Assembly: GCF_022539665.2 (NCBI RefSeq)
Contig: NC_081340.1
Location: 496,001 to 560,000, forward strand
Direction: 5' to 3'
Source of the DNA: Daphnia carinata
Taxonomy: Eukaryota; Arthropoda; Branchiopoda; Diplostraca; Daphniidae
Length of the DNA: 64,000 nt
In this document: positions 45,760 to 58,050 of the stretch, piece by piece
Layout of the letters: the number at the start of each line of letters is the position of its first letter
Numbering within the stretch: position 1 is the first letter of the stretch
Notes under the pieces: generated by a model
Database searches by the model: none
What the model was told of the DNA's origin: nothing
What the model saw: only the letters and a program-made list of their open reading frames with translations
Program-made: the position numbers and the translations under genes

Positions 45760-46264
45760 CAGAAGGGGATGATTCACTTAGTGAACTCTTCCAAGCTGTC
45801 CAAAAACGCTATTGTGAGTCGATGCCTCATACCGTGATCAACTATCACTAAGAATGCAAGGTGGTAACCTTGCCCTTTAACGAGCGAGCCGAGCGCCAGC
45901 ATAGATAGATCGTGTACTGTTATGCAAACAGCGTGATCATGGTCATAAACCAAGAACGAACTGTCTGTTATGGTCGTGCAGAACTAAAACAGAGCGATCA
46001 TAGGTATGTCATAGCCTTCATAGACATAGAAATTTTTGCTACACGCATAGAAAAAACTCGATGGGTCTTGGAAGACGTGTTGGGAGGATAGGCCCATCGG
46101 ATGCACTTGACGATCCAGCAGCTTTTCATAATTTTGGCTAGCTTGTCTGGGTCGTCCTTGTAATGAACCAGTAACATGACAGCGAGATCATCTCGTTGAC
46201 GACGCGTTACTTCACAAAGCAGAGGATGGTCCGCCTCCGATACATTTGCCTGATTTTTATGCAT
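45760..46264 (-). pseudogene. Unrecognised coding relic
   Basis: Minus-strand sequence with protein-like composition in two frames: DDLAVMLLVHYKDDPDKLAK and CIRWAYPPNTSSKTHRVF from 46264, then, after a shift near 46030, ALGSLVKGQGYHLAFLVIVD and TIAFLDSLEEFTK with a stop between. It could be a host gene fragment or part of a transposon. No family recognised. The following 46270-47220 is AT-rich and empty. Confidence 0.3.
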
Positions 46265-47224
46265 TACATTGCTGATTTTCTTGACTATTTTTATTTACGA
46301 TATTGTTACCTTAAATCCTAGGGCAGACACGGCTGCCCTAGTAATTTCCTGCCACAGTAAGTAAATCGAGCTATCGATTTCAGGTTCTCTTTCGCGAGAA
46401 AAATAGATATGGATAAATTACATACAAAACCTGATAACATGTTAATAACAAAGTCATACAGCTTTGGCCTGCAAATTCTATAGTCGGTTGTTCAAATCAC
46501 ATTGAACTAAAGCAATATCAACAACACTGGGATCAATAGATTAGTTTAAGTTTTCTCTTCATATTACGAATATTTTATGAAAATCATGTGATAATATTCA
46601 TTTAATTGATGATTGCAATTCTTAAGTTTTTTACATAAGCTACCTTGAAGCTAGTATGGGACAGCACGCTATATACTAAATGACGTATTAAAATTTTCGG
46701 AAATTTAATGTTACCGGTGGCTAAGTTGTGAGATGTCTGACTGAACTCACAGGTTGATATCAATTGATTAGAGAAAAAAGTTGTTTGTTGATGTTTTATA
46801 ACATTTTGTGCGATATTGTTGAATCGCAAGCTTTTAGGAAAAACTGCAGCAAAATTAAAAACTCATTCAGGAATTTTTCATTCGGAAGTCTTTCTTCGCC
46901 AGAATATGTGTTATGAGAATATTTTACCGCCGTATGGTAGTTCCTAGCATATTGCAAAATAACTATATAGTTTTAACTGCTATCTAGGATTGAACTGCAA
47001 TACGTACGGTCATGAGGATAGTCATAGTTAACCTATGAGCTATCTAAATGCTGGTGACACAACTTCTAGTAATAAATGTATTGAAATAAGGCCCAAAAAT
47101 GCAGGCAAACATCTTAATTTACAATAAACAAAAATAAGCAAAAATTTGACAAACTCGGGTAGAAATACAAACAAGGAAAACAAAATGATACTAAAATATA
47201 AAGATTAATTAAGGAAGGTTGAGG

Positions 47225-49185
47225 ACTTATCTAGGGTAACGAAGAGTTTTCCATAGGCTCTCTACCTCTTCTTGACTTGGGATCCTTAGGTGTGTTCTTC
47301 CCTTTCAGGTGATGAAGAGGTATGCAGCCAGAAGAGTAAATGTTGGCCGGAGATTGGCTATCGGCCCAAAATGCCCATGAATCAAATCTTCATTTGTCGA
47401 ACTGCAGCCCATTCGACGCATAGCTCCCTCTACAAACCAGGTCCAAACGGTGAGGCGAGCAGGACACTGGAACATCAGATGCTCATCGGCTTCGGGGTGT
47501 TGGTGGCAGATGGGGCATAACACGTCCTTGGTGGGATCCAACCGATGGCATCTGGTCCTGGTAGGGAGAAGTCGCTGGTTGAACAGGAACATGATCTCTC
47601 TGATGTTGCTTGGTATGGCTGCAGTCTCCTTCCAGATTCGTGGCCAATCCAGATTTGGCCTCAGGATCTCCAGCTTTCCCATTGTGGTTACCTCCAGAAT
47701 CCAATAGTTATATGTTTTTCGATGAACCAATGGATTCCCCTGCACTAGGACTGAAGAGGCGAAGAGTTGCTTGATTTGATGCTGGGGTTCCTGAAGGTAA
47801 AAGGGCCTTTTCATGACTGCTACGGGTAGGGTGTTTCCTTTGTAGAATGGTAAGAAGGTCCGGAGAGGGAGGGACATCCAATAACGAAGTAGAGAGCTTT
47901 CTGGACTACTGGTGCCTACAAGGATTCTATACAGGGGGCACAAGAAAAGAGAACGGTAAAAAAATTGTGTGTGAACCATTCCCAGTCCCCCTTGGATGAC
48001 AGATGGATAAGTTACAGCTTTCTTCGGCCTTTCTACTTTACCCATCCATAGAAACTTCCGGACAGCCTTTGAAATCTGGTCAGCCATACTTTGGTTGCTT
48101 GGTAGTACATGTGCAATGAAGAGAGTTCTGGAGAAAGCCTTCGACTTGATGAGAATCACCCCCTGGTAGAGGTTAAACCGTCGAAAGGCATTCTCTCGCA
48201 GAATACCATTTAGAGGGCCGAATGCATCATTCCAGACCCTATCAGCTGTCTCGGCTATAGAGTGGGAGAATTTAATTCCTAATAGGGACAATCTTGATAC
48301 TGACACAAGCCCCTCAAGAGGCTAAATCAATCTAGAGCTCCAAGTCCCAAGTCCCAGAGCTTTCGTTTTCTCTTTATTCATCCTTGCCTTTGTACACTGG
48401 CAGAACAAGTCAAGGACTTGTCCTGCCCTGGTAAGATCTTCGTCACAAGAAATGAAAATGGTGACGTCATCAACAAAGGCTCTGACAGTGAGTTTTTCAT
48501 TAAATAATGATACGCTCTGGAGAACTTTAGATAAACGCACAAGTAATGGCTCAATGTATAGCACGAAGAGATAAGGGGCATCCATGCCGAATCGACTGAA
48601 TATCATGAATCACCCCAGCCACCTCCGGTCCGTTGAGGATTGACATTCCCGTTACAGAATGCATAGTCTGTAACCAACGGACGAAAGTGGTGGAATAGCC
48701 CATGACATCCAGAATCCTCCAGAGGACTTCCCTGTTAACCAGGTCGTAGGCCTTTTCACAGTCAACTCCAACAATGGCAGCGCCCATACCCCGAATCGAA
48801 AAGTTGAAAGAGTCATGGCATCCCCGTTCCTCAACGTATTGGATGACATCTCTATAAAGACTTAAATTATCAAAAATCAATCTACCAGGTACCCCACCTT
48901 TTGGATGAGGCCCTATGGTAGATGACAGTGTCTGTCTCAAACGTCTCGCTAAAGCAGATGCCATGACTTTGTAGTCACAGTTCAAGAGAGAAATTGGCCG
49001 AAAATTAGAAATCCCGCAAAGTCCTGAAGACTTGGGAATTAGCCTGATCGCCGCTTGTCCCTGCAATGACGAGACGGCAGAGTTTCCCTTTCAAGGATAT
49101 GATTAAACATATCCAAAAAATGGGGTGCGATCACGTCCCAAAATTCTACGGAAAACTCGTTAAATGCCTTTGGTGCCAGGGGATT
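47225..49185 (-). pseudogene. Non-LTR retrotransposon (LINE), 5'-truncated ORF2
   Basis: Reverse transcriptase of a LINE, probably of the L1/Tx1-like group. Motifs: FNEFSVEFWDVIAPHFLDMF (about 49160), AIRLIPKSSGLCGISNFRPI then SLLNCDYKVMASALARRL, GVPGRLIFDNLSLYRDVI, RHGCPLS and the catalytic box AFVDDVTIF (about 48480). A thumb and connection region follow, and at the C-terminus a zinc-binding zf-RVT domain (LPTRTRCHRLDPTKDVLCPI, C.HQHPEADEHLMFQC). There are frameshifts near 49066 and 48590 and a stop near 48320. The endonuclease half is missing, the usual 5' truncation. The 3' end is near 47225; a poly(A) is not obvious. Confidence 0.88.
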
Positions 49186-49300
49186 TGTTTGACTTCATTC
49201 AAGATTCCAAGCTTAAATTTTTTACGATTTAAGCTTGGAAATTCAAGCTAACCTAGGCCCGCACTCCGCTTGCTTAGATTAGGCAAAGCGAAAAATAGAA

Positions 49301-49366
49301 GCCTGTGGCTGGGCTCGAACTCGGATCTCCCACACCACAGTCGGATGTTATTTCCACTGGACCATT
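49301..49366 (-). repeat. tRNA-derived sequence (SINE head or tRNA pseudogene)
   Basis: On the minus strand there is an A box, TGGTCCAGTGG (49364-49354), and a B box, AGTTCGAGCCC (49321-49311), at proper spacing, with an anticodon-loop-like CTGTGGT (His GTG). The 5' acceptor strand does not pair with the 3' side, so it is not a working tRNA. It sits among AAGCTT-rich inverted fragments (49205-49255 and 49660-49860) that may be the body of a SINE or a small MITE. Confidence 0.5.
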
Positions 49367-49379
49367 CAATACATATTAC

Positions 49380-50263
49380 ATATACTATTTCCTAACAATG
49401 CAATAAAAATCTAGAAAAAATTTTTCGACAACAGGGCACAAACAGAATGAAAAAACGTAAAGATTAAGTCGAAATTAAGTTAAACTTTCGTTCCCTGAAA
49501 AGTAATTAAACCAATTACGCTAAATGTTTTTTATTTTCAAACTTAAGTATGATCTGTTAATTTTTTTGAAGGAAATGAATTATTTAAGATTAAAGTCCTA
49601 TCATAACAAATGCTTGTTTTAAGCATTTCTTATGGTAAATAATATATATTTTCCTAACTCCCATTTTTCTAGCTTAAACTTATTTCAGTAGCATAATTTT
49701 TGTAAGCTAAAGGGCAAGCTTGCGAATTCACAACTTGCGTAAGTTTAATTTTAAGGCACTGAAGCCATCCCCCAAAACTTAAGCTAAACTAAATGTATCT
49801 CTAGCTTGATATCTGCAAGCTAGCGACGGGGAAGCTTGATGAAGCTAGGATTTGGGCATCGCCAAAACCAAAGCTTACCGTTTCGTACGGGTGATTTTAT
49901 CAATGCGACATTTACTGTAGTTTATTCTGGCTCTATTAACATGAAAAATATTTGCTTCCTCTACTTGTGGCCCTTCGAAGCAGCGGGAACGAATCCCATA
50001 CCCTTTCAGTGTGCTCTCCTCCTAAGACTTTGAGAATTTCCTCAACTGGTGAAGGGCAACCCAATCAAAGGTGTCTGCTTCGGCCAACTCCTGAATGCAA
50101 GACTGTTAGAAAAACTTGGTTTCTCTAATCAGTCTAGCTCTTTGCCTAAAATAATCTACCGAAATACGCCTGACACCTGGTTTCAGGACACTCCTACCAA
50201 TTTGCTACATTACTTTTCCTAAGAGGATGATTAGCGGATTCCTGTATGAAATGAATAACATAT
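49380..50263. other. AT-rich stretch with AAGCTT inverted motifs
   Basis: Contains several aagctt/ttaagct motifs (49660-49860) but no clear ends. No gene recognised. Confidence 0.35.
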
Positions 50264-50681
50264 TGTCACGTGCACTGTTTTGCTTAACTTTATTCGGAGA
50301 AGTGGGTGACATTCACCCACTCATTTCTCTAAAGATTTGATGTTGAATTGAGCTAAACCTAGGCGTTCGATAGTCGTAATGTGCGAATGTATAAAGAGCT
50401 AAGAAATCCTTTGTTGCATTGCAGTTAGTATAGGGAGTTAGTATAGTGCGTTGGTGTAGTGAATTAGTGTGTTGAGTTGTTTCCCCAAAATTGTTTGATG
50501 TGTTCGTTTGTGGGTGTAGTGTGGTGGTGGGCACTATCAGCGTAGGAAAAGTAGTGTAGCCGCTGATAGTAGAAGTGGATTGGTACGCTGAACTGTCGTG
50601 ACGTGATCAGCCAGTGTACTGATTAGCCTCCACATCGGGATCAGAGCGACGTGAACCTAACCCCGTGTTTTACCCGTGACA
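50264..50681 (+). repeat. Candidate solo LTR
   Basis: 418 bp bounded by TGTCACGTGC and CCCGTGACA, so it has TG...CA termini with a 7-bp inverted TGTCACG/CGTGACA. Inside are a hairpin (tgggtga/tcaccca near 50305-50322) and a TATA-like GTATAAAGAG near 50390 with initiator-like cttagtat 35 bp on. No internal region or partner LTR was found, and the flanks (acatat, ttatc) do not form a clean duplication. Confidence 0.4.
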
Positions 50682-51056
50682 TTATCTCTGATAACCTTCT
50701 TCTAACAATATTGAGGTAATGTCGTAATGTGAGGTAATGTAAAAAAACAATATTGAGGTAATGTTTCGTCTAGGTACTAACGGAACCATCCATGCTTTCA
50801 TCCATTGTGCTAACTCGCTCATTATTAAAAAGAAAATTCTCGCCATTCCATTCACTTCGAAAAGGATGTCCGAAATTAGTTCGTTAGTTGTAAGTAAGTT
50901 TCTATTACGACCAGGAAAAGAAACATGAAAGGCGGGAAAAACCCCTGGAACTTCTGAAAAATGTACAAAAAAATTTGTGTCACAAAAAGGGAAAAAGAAA
51001 AATTTCTCTTTTAGTATCATAAGATGAAATGAAAAATACAAAAGCAATTTTAAAGA
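50682..51056. other. Spacer before the satellite
   Basis: Holds a direct repeat aacaatattgaggtaatgt at about 50706 and 50744. Nothing else recognised. Confidence 0.4.
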
Positions 51057-51181
51057 TCTTAGAACTCACTGTATCCCACTATATCCACATTGAATACACG
51101 TATATTTGGTACCGTTTTAATGTAGTATTGAAACTCACTGTGTAACACTATATTCACATTGAATACCTGTATATTTGATAC

Positions 51182-52021
51182 TGTAAAGCATCTTCCCGTG
51201 TGGGAAGACTGACTTTACTGTATTAAGACAATAGGAAATAATAACGATCTCGAAAGCGTATTTCCCACAACGATAGATTTATTATTCTAATTTAAGCATA
51301 CTACAAGAAGCAAGAACATAGAAAGAAATAAAGATGCAGTAGGGAAACTAAAAGAGAAAGAGAGACAATTGTAACCAAGTCTTACCGTGATAACACGAGT
51401 AGGTAGCGGAAGGAAAACGACACGGGAGCGAATGAGATAACCTCACGCTCACGAAGTCAACACACAATCAAATATATGAAGCAAGTGTTAAGAACGGACA
51501 AAGAAAGGACAAATGCACTGTCCAAGAATAACTAAGTCCGAACAGATGCAAATTAAATCAATTTAGGCAAATAAGGTTCACACTAAAGAGTACAGTTAAC
51601 TACACAATACTACTGACCAAAGATAAGAGCACCAAGAATAAATTCAGGCGACTACTTTACTCAGAGGCAAGTTCTTGTCTGATCTTTCTTATCTTTTGGA
51701 TTCACGACTAAATTTTGCATATTGACAAATTGGCACGATTGGGAGGTGCTTGTAGACTTCCCGCGTGCAGCCAATCAAGAAATGGTCCAGCGTGGCAAGA
51801 TATTGGCGACGCACCGACTGCATGAATCAGGTACTTTAAAAAAAAAAAAATGAGTTTCCTTTTTGTCAGGCATCAAACTTTTTATTTAATTAAAAAGTGT
51901 TCATCTGAGTCACCCTTGTTGCGTACATGGTGTTGCAATTGACATGTTTTATACTAATTATTTATTAAAGAAAACTAAAGAAAGGGAATATAAGTTGAAG
52001 ACCTATATTGGCTTCGTTACA
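51182..52021 (-). repeat. Solo LTR in satellite, env-Gypsy family
   Basis: Reads on the minus strand TGTAACGAAG...ATGCTTTACA, 840 bp, homologous to the LTR at 36832-37610 throughout. It is flanked by a perfect 4-bp duplication atac (51178-51181 and 52022-52025) within the satellite unit gatactgtttg. It arose by insertion and LTR-LTR recombination. Confidence 0.85.
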
Positions 52022-52545
52022 ATACTGTTTGAATGTAGATCATGAAACTGATTCTATCACACATTAAATACACGTATATTTGATACTGTTTGAATGTAGA
52101 TGTTGAAACTCACTGTATCACACTATATTCAAATTGAATACACGTTTATTTGATAATGTTTGAATTTAGATCAGAAAACTGATTCTATCAAACTATATTC
52201 ACATTGAATACAGGTATATTTGATACTGTTTGATTGCGGATCTTGAAACTCACTGTATCACACTATATTCACATTGAATACACGTATGTTTGATACTGTT
52301 TGAATGTAGATGTTGAAACTCACTGTATCACACTATATTCAGATTGAATACTCGTATATTTGATACTGTTTTAATGTAGATCATGAAACTGATTCTATAA
52401 CACTATATTCACATTGAATATACGTATATTTGATACTGTTTGAATTTAGATATTGTAAATTACTGTATTACACTATATTCACATTGAATACACGTACATT
52501 TGGTACTGTTTAAATGTATATCTTGAAACTCACTGTATCATACTA

Positions 52546-52850
52546 TATGTCGGAAATCTCCGACTTATCCATTAGAATGTTTTATGCGTCAAAAATGGTT
52601 GTGTGTTTAAGGATTGGGCAATTGAATTTTGTTGTGCCCCCCCCCCTTTTTTTTGGTCAATCCGCAACCCCCTTTTGTTTCTGTACCCTTCCCCTGTTTT
52701 TCAGCGAAGTGACGCTGGAGGGTGCAATTTTTGTGGCCTTGATTCAGTCGTTGGCTCACCCTCACGAGAGCAAGTTCTCAGAAAAATACAGACAGTGATT
52801 TTTTTCCATCTAAACTATTCAATCAGTTAAAGTCGTTTAGTATTTTCGAC
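52546..52850. other. Non-satellite insert 1
   Basis: About 300 bp that breaks the 70-bp periodicity. It contains a tract gccccccccccttttttttgg at about 52637. No ends or coding capacity recognised. Confidence 0.5.
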
Positions 52851-53017
52851 ACTATAATCACATTGAATAAATGTATGTTTGATACTGTTTGAATGCAGAT
52901 CATGAAACTGATTCTATCACACTATGTTTACGTTGAATACCCGTATATGTGATACTGTTTGAATGTAGATCATGAAACTGATTTTATCACAATATATTCT
53001 TATTGAATACACGTATA

Positions 53018-53305
53018 TTTTGTTGAGAATAAGGATCGGAAGCACTAATTCATATATGCAACCATTACCTTATCAGTTCCCAGAGTTCGTGAATAAATTC
53101 ATTATATCTAATGTAAAAATATATTACATATCCTTATGAACTTTACCACTTGCAGCAACAATTAATTTGTAGAAGTGTGCGACAGAAGCTCTTGACAATT
53201 TACACAGCAGGCGGCATAAAAGACACCGAGGCAAAACAGCACCCTGTTTCTCATGCGCAATATTCGTAAAATAAAATAAGAAGATAAGATAAGGGTTTGT
53301 CATAT
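53018..53305. other. Non-satellite insert 2
   Basis: About 290 bp starting tgttgagaataagg and ending near ggtttgtcat. It contains no ORF. It may be a small LTR or MITE; not assignable. Confidence 0.45.
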
Positions 53306-53541
53306 ATATTTAATATCAACATATTTGAAACTGTTTGAATATATTTCTTGAAACTCACTGTGTCACACTATTTTGACATTGAGTGCACGAGCATTTGATA
53401 CTGTTCGAATGCAGATCAAGAAACTAATTTTATCACACCTTATTCACATTGAATACACGTTCATTTGATACTGTTTGAATGTAGATATTGAAACTCAATG
53501 TATCACACTATATTCACATTGAATACACGTATATTTAATAC

Positions 53542-54231
53542 TGTAAAGCATTATTCTTGTTGGAAGAATGACTTTACCTTATTAAGATTAATAATAAAAG
53601 AAGGAACTCGTGAGGCTTTTCCACAATGTCGAATATATTTCTATTCTAATACGCTAAGTGGATAAACAACATACATAGTTATAGGGCATAATTGGGAAAC
53701 GGAAAATAGAAAATGGAGTCATACGCAAGTCGGTCTTGCCGTCACACGCCGTGGCGTAGATGGAAATCAGTTGACAAACGTGGTAGGGAAATATGAGGAT
53801 AACAGGGCTCGTCGGTCGCACAAGAAGCGATGAGAAGCGCTCAATAGTTATTTAATAAAGGTACAAATTGAACTCACTAGATTTGATGAATTGAACGGCA
53901 CTGTAGATAAGGTAGAACTAGAACGAGAACTAACTTGTGGGAAACAAAGGGCATTCTTTTATAGGTTTTACATGGTTTAGGGAAACATAGCATTTCCGAC
54001 AGATGAACTCCGGATACAAGTTATTGAGTGTCGCACGCGTCAACAATTCATATTCACGGAAATGTATGGCGCGATGTCCTGCGCATGAAACACATCCAAT
54101 CAGCAGCAAGTAGGATGTAAAGTATAATATAATAATAGAATTCAAAGAAATGTCAATGACACTTGAATTATTATATTTATAATGTTTACTTTGAAGATAA
54201 TGGACAACAAACATAATATATAATTTTATGA
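53542..54231 (-). repeat. Solo LTR 2 in satellite, env-Gypsy family
   Basis: Starts (plus strand) tgtaaagcattattcttg like the other LTRs and follows the 36832-37610 copy to ataattttatgac near 54231, where the last dozen bases (cttcgttaca) are lost. It is about 690 bp and diverged from the first solo LTR. The left flank is again satellite aatac. Confidence 0.8.
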
Positions 54232-56108
54232 CAAAGATTGATATTTGATATTTGATGCTGTTTGAATGGAGATCATGAAACTTACTGTATCACACTATAT
54301 TCACAATGAATAAACGTATATTTGATACTGTTTGAATGTAGATCCTGAAACTAATTCTATCACACTATATTCACATTGCATACACGTATACTTGATACTG
54401 TTTGAATGTAGTTCTTGAAACTCACTGTATAACACTATTCACCTTGAATACACAAATATTGAATGCTGTTTGAATGTAGATCATGAAACTAACTGTAGTT
54501 CTTGAAACTCCCTCTATAACACTATATTCACATTGAATAGACGTATATTTGATACTGTTTGAATGTAGTTCTTGAAACTTACTGTATCACACTATATTAA
54601 CATTGAATGCACGTATATTTGATACTGTATGAATATACATCTTGAAACTTACTGTATCACACCATATTCCCATTCAATACACGTATATTTAATACTGTTT
54701 GAATGTAGATCATGAAACTGATTATATAACACTATATATTCACATTAAATACACGTATATTTGATACTGTTTGAATGTATATCTTGAAACTTGCTGTATC
54801 ACACTATATTCACATTGAATACACGTAGATTTGATGTAGTTTGAATCTAATTCATGAAACTCATTGTTTCACACTATATTCACATTGAATACACGTACAT
54901 TTGATCCTCTGTAGATCTACTTCACAAAACTAATTGTATCGCACTACATTCTCATTGAATACACGTATATTTGGTCCTCTGTAGACCTACTTCAGAAAAC
55001 TCATTGTATTACACTATGTTCCCATTGAATACACGTATATTTGATACAGATCTACTTCACAAATCTCTTAGTATCATACTATAGTAACATTGAATACACC
55101 TATATTTCATTCTGTGTAGATCGCCTTCTGAAAACTCATTGTATCATACTATATTCACATTGAATACACGTATATCTGATGCTGTTTGAATCTACTTCAC
55201 AAAGCACATTGTATCACACTTTATTCATATTGAATACACGTATGTTTGATGGTGTTTGAATCTATGATCTTTATAAAAGCCAAAGATCTATTTATGGGAG
55301 TTTGTTTGTGTATCTGTCTGTTGGTTTGTCCGAAAAACCAGTCATTGGTTTCCGGGCATTCACGTGACTTTTTTCTTTCCGCATAAAGGTTCGACTACCT
55401 GGAAAAAGGTTTAAACTGCCTTTAGCAAGGCTGAACTTTTTCCTTTCATTTTGCCATGCATTTGTCATTGGTCGTGTTGGCATTACGTGCTTTTTTTCTA
55501 CCTGAAAAAAAGGTTCGATTACCTGAGAAAAAAGTAAAATCTCCATCAGTACTGGCTTGACCTATTTCTTTCTCTGTGATTCTCTGCTCCATCTTACTTT
55601 CAATATCACGCTCACTATCTTTGCCTACTTCTTCCTCTACATTTTGCAACCCGTTCTTCAGTGCAGCGATCGAAACTTGCTTTTCTTCGTTTTCTTCATC
55701 CTCCGTGACCGTTTCAAAAACAGAAACTACGACTGCTTCTTCTTAATCGAGAGGCATTTGCGACAAAATTTGATCTATGTTATCATCATCTGACTGAGAT
55801 GGCTTATCTAAGCAAGCCAACTGTTGTGTATCACACAAGGAATCAGTAAATACAGATAACAACGTATGAAAACGGTTAAACAATTACATTAACCTTGAAT
55901 ACATTTTGAACAGTATTTTCCAGTGATCTTCCCATTATCTCCACTAGACGACCTCGACAACAAATAACTACAAAAAATTTTTTCTTTGAAGTAAGTATTT
56001 CTATTTGGTGTACGGGTATAATGTATAGGTATAATATGTACCAGTTGAAATGACGTGACGTTTAGCGAAATGTGACTAACATCTTACAATTGAACAAAGA
56101 AATTGTAA

Positions 56109-58050
56109 ATGGAATGTTTTTTCATACAAAAAAAAATCGACTGTGCTCCCAAGATCGTAAGAGAGCACTTCCATGTTCCATCTTTACAGAAAACCATGTT
56201 TCGCTTTCAAATCAAATTGTTAGCTGTCCGCAACCGCGCGGGAGTACCAAGAACTCATCGTGTGGCTTGCAAGTCCTTTGTTTCTGAAGAGCGCGTTCCA
56301 TTGCACGAATGCGGGGAAATGAATATTGTATGTGGAGAATGTAATGCCATTCATTTCAAGGGTGGGCAACCAATAGACAAGAAATTTACCCAATGCTGCG
56401 GTAGAAGCAAGGTGATTCTCCCATCTCCAAAAACGTGTCCTCAACCACTGGCTAAATTGTTGCAGGGACCATCCAAAGGCAAAAGCGTTCATGACCAAGA
56501 TTCGCAGCTACAACAGTACTCACGCTTTCGCATCGTTGGGAACCAACATTTCTTCACCACCAGGGCGTGGACCCTATTGTTTCAGAATCAAAGTAAAAAA
56601 AAGAAGTAAAAAAAGTCAGAATCAGTCAAATATATCACAAAACCACAAACGTCGGTCCCAATACCAGCAATCCCAAGTACGCGGATCTTTATTTCATGAA
56701 CGCTGCTCAGGCCAGCGAGTTCAGAGCCCATTTCACATCAAATGCAGCGTGCTGCAAGAACTTGATGAAGGAAATAGACGCAATGCTCAGAGAAAAGAGT
56801 CCCTATGCAACCATCTATAAGATGATACGCCAAGTGCTTGAAGAAGAATACCGCCGAGCCCAACATGAGAATCTCCCGCATCAAACAGTGGGTATGATCA
56901 TCAGCAGTGATCGAAGAAATCTCGACCAAAGACGCTACAACAGCAAGATGACAAACGAGATTGCTGTAATTTTCAAAAGCTCAAACGGTGAACCGCCAGC
57001 CAAGAGGCTGGGGCATCTCTTCATCCCAGTTATGGGGAGAAAATTCATACAAATCGACACACAACAATCCATGTGCGACCCCATGACTTACCCCTTTCTT
57101 TTCCCCAACCGGGACGACGGTTGGCATATCAACATGTCCTATAGCAGCACCACACGTTGCGAAAAAGAAGCAACAGCAGCGCGAGCCTTGGATCTGAATG
57201 AAGAAAGGGAATTCAATTTCCAAAGGCTCAACGAAATACTGCAGCTGGAAAATTTACCCGTAGAAATCTTTGCTGGTGACTAGCGTTCAGTGGAGGAACC
57301 AGATCCAGAACCAGAGGAGCAAATTGATGACGACGCAAGCATACCAAGATGCAATGGCTATCAGCGGGAAAAATCTGGCACCGTATCTTCTTGACGTTCA
57401 CACTCACGACCAACATTCCCGGTCATCTGACGTCTGATCGGCCCGATATAGTCGCAAGAGTATTTCGACAAAAGCTTGTGCTGGTCAACGACATTGAAAA
57501 GCGCCAGGTGCTGGGATTTGCGACTGCAAGGATACACGTTGTTGAATTTCAAAAGCGCGGATTGCCCCACTGTCACATGATCATTTGGATCGATGAGCGT
57601 GACGCACCCGCTACAGCAGAAGATGTGGATGCAACCATATGCGCAGAAATTCCGGACAAAACAACGCACCCGAGATTGTACAAAATCGTCATGGTCCACA
57701 AGAATCACGGTCCATGTGGGTTAAGCAACAAAGCGTCTCCTTGCATGGACAGCGACCATTGTTCAAAATCTTTCCCAAAGCCACACAGCCAGGAGACCAT
57801 TGTCAACGACAACGGTTGTCCCACTTATAAACGAAGAGATACGGGAGTTGTACATTACTTGAAGCGAGGAAAGACAGGTTTCAAAGTGGACAACAGATGG
57901 GTAGTTCCCTATAATCCTTGGTTGTTGCTCAAGTTTGATTCCCACATCAATCTCGAATACTGCGCTTCCATTGTCAGCGTCAAGTACATCTTCAAGTACG
58001 TCTACAAAGGGTATGAATGCCTGAAATGGATCAAACATATCAGCTCGTAG
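56109..58050 (+). pseudogene. Helitron Rep (zinc finger and HUH endonuclease)
   Basis: The N-terminal zinc-finger region (56109-56609) reads ECGEMNIVCGECNAIHF then FTQCCGRSKVIL. The middle Helitron-like N domain (56696-57283) includes YNSKMTNEIAVIFKSSNGE and CDPMTYPFLFPNRDDGW and ends in a stop at 57283. The Rep core (57349-58050) has DRPDIVARVFRQKL, the metal-binding HUH motif GLPHCHMIIWI, GPCGLSNKASPCM and the catalytic Tyr motif KYIFKYVYKGYE with two Tyr spaced by three residues. Rep nicks and joins single-stranded ends during rolling-circle transposition. The frame breaks at 56610-56690 and 57283-57349 and the stop at 58050 (before the helicase) show that the protein is no longer made whole. 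Confidence 0.88.

Larger units (their letters stand above)
51057..55260. repeat. 70-bp satellite array (interrupted)
   Basis: Tandem repeat with a period of 70 bp (for example aaact at 52106, 52176, 52246 and 52316). The unit contains cactgtatcacactatattc, acattgaatacacgtatatt and tgatactgtttgaatgtaga. Blocks: 51057-51181, 52022-52545, 52851-53017, about 53306-53541 and 54240-55260; the last 400 bp are the most diverged. The gaps are filled by two solo LTRs and two other inserts. Such an array could be pericentromeric or an interspersed minisatellite. Confidence 0.9.

Noticed and set aside
55140-55260. CRISPR-like direct repeats in the satellite
   Set aside because: The units are contiguous 70-bp tandem repeats without unique spacers, in a eukaryotic genome.
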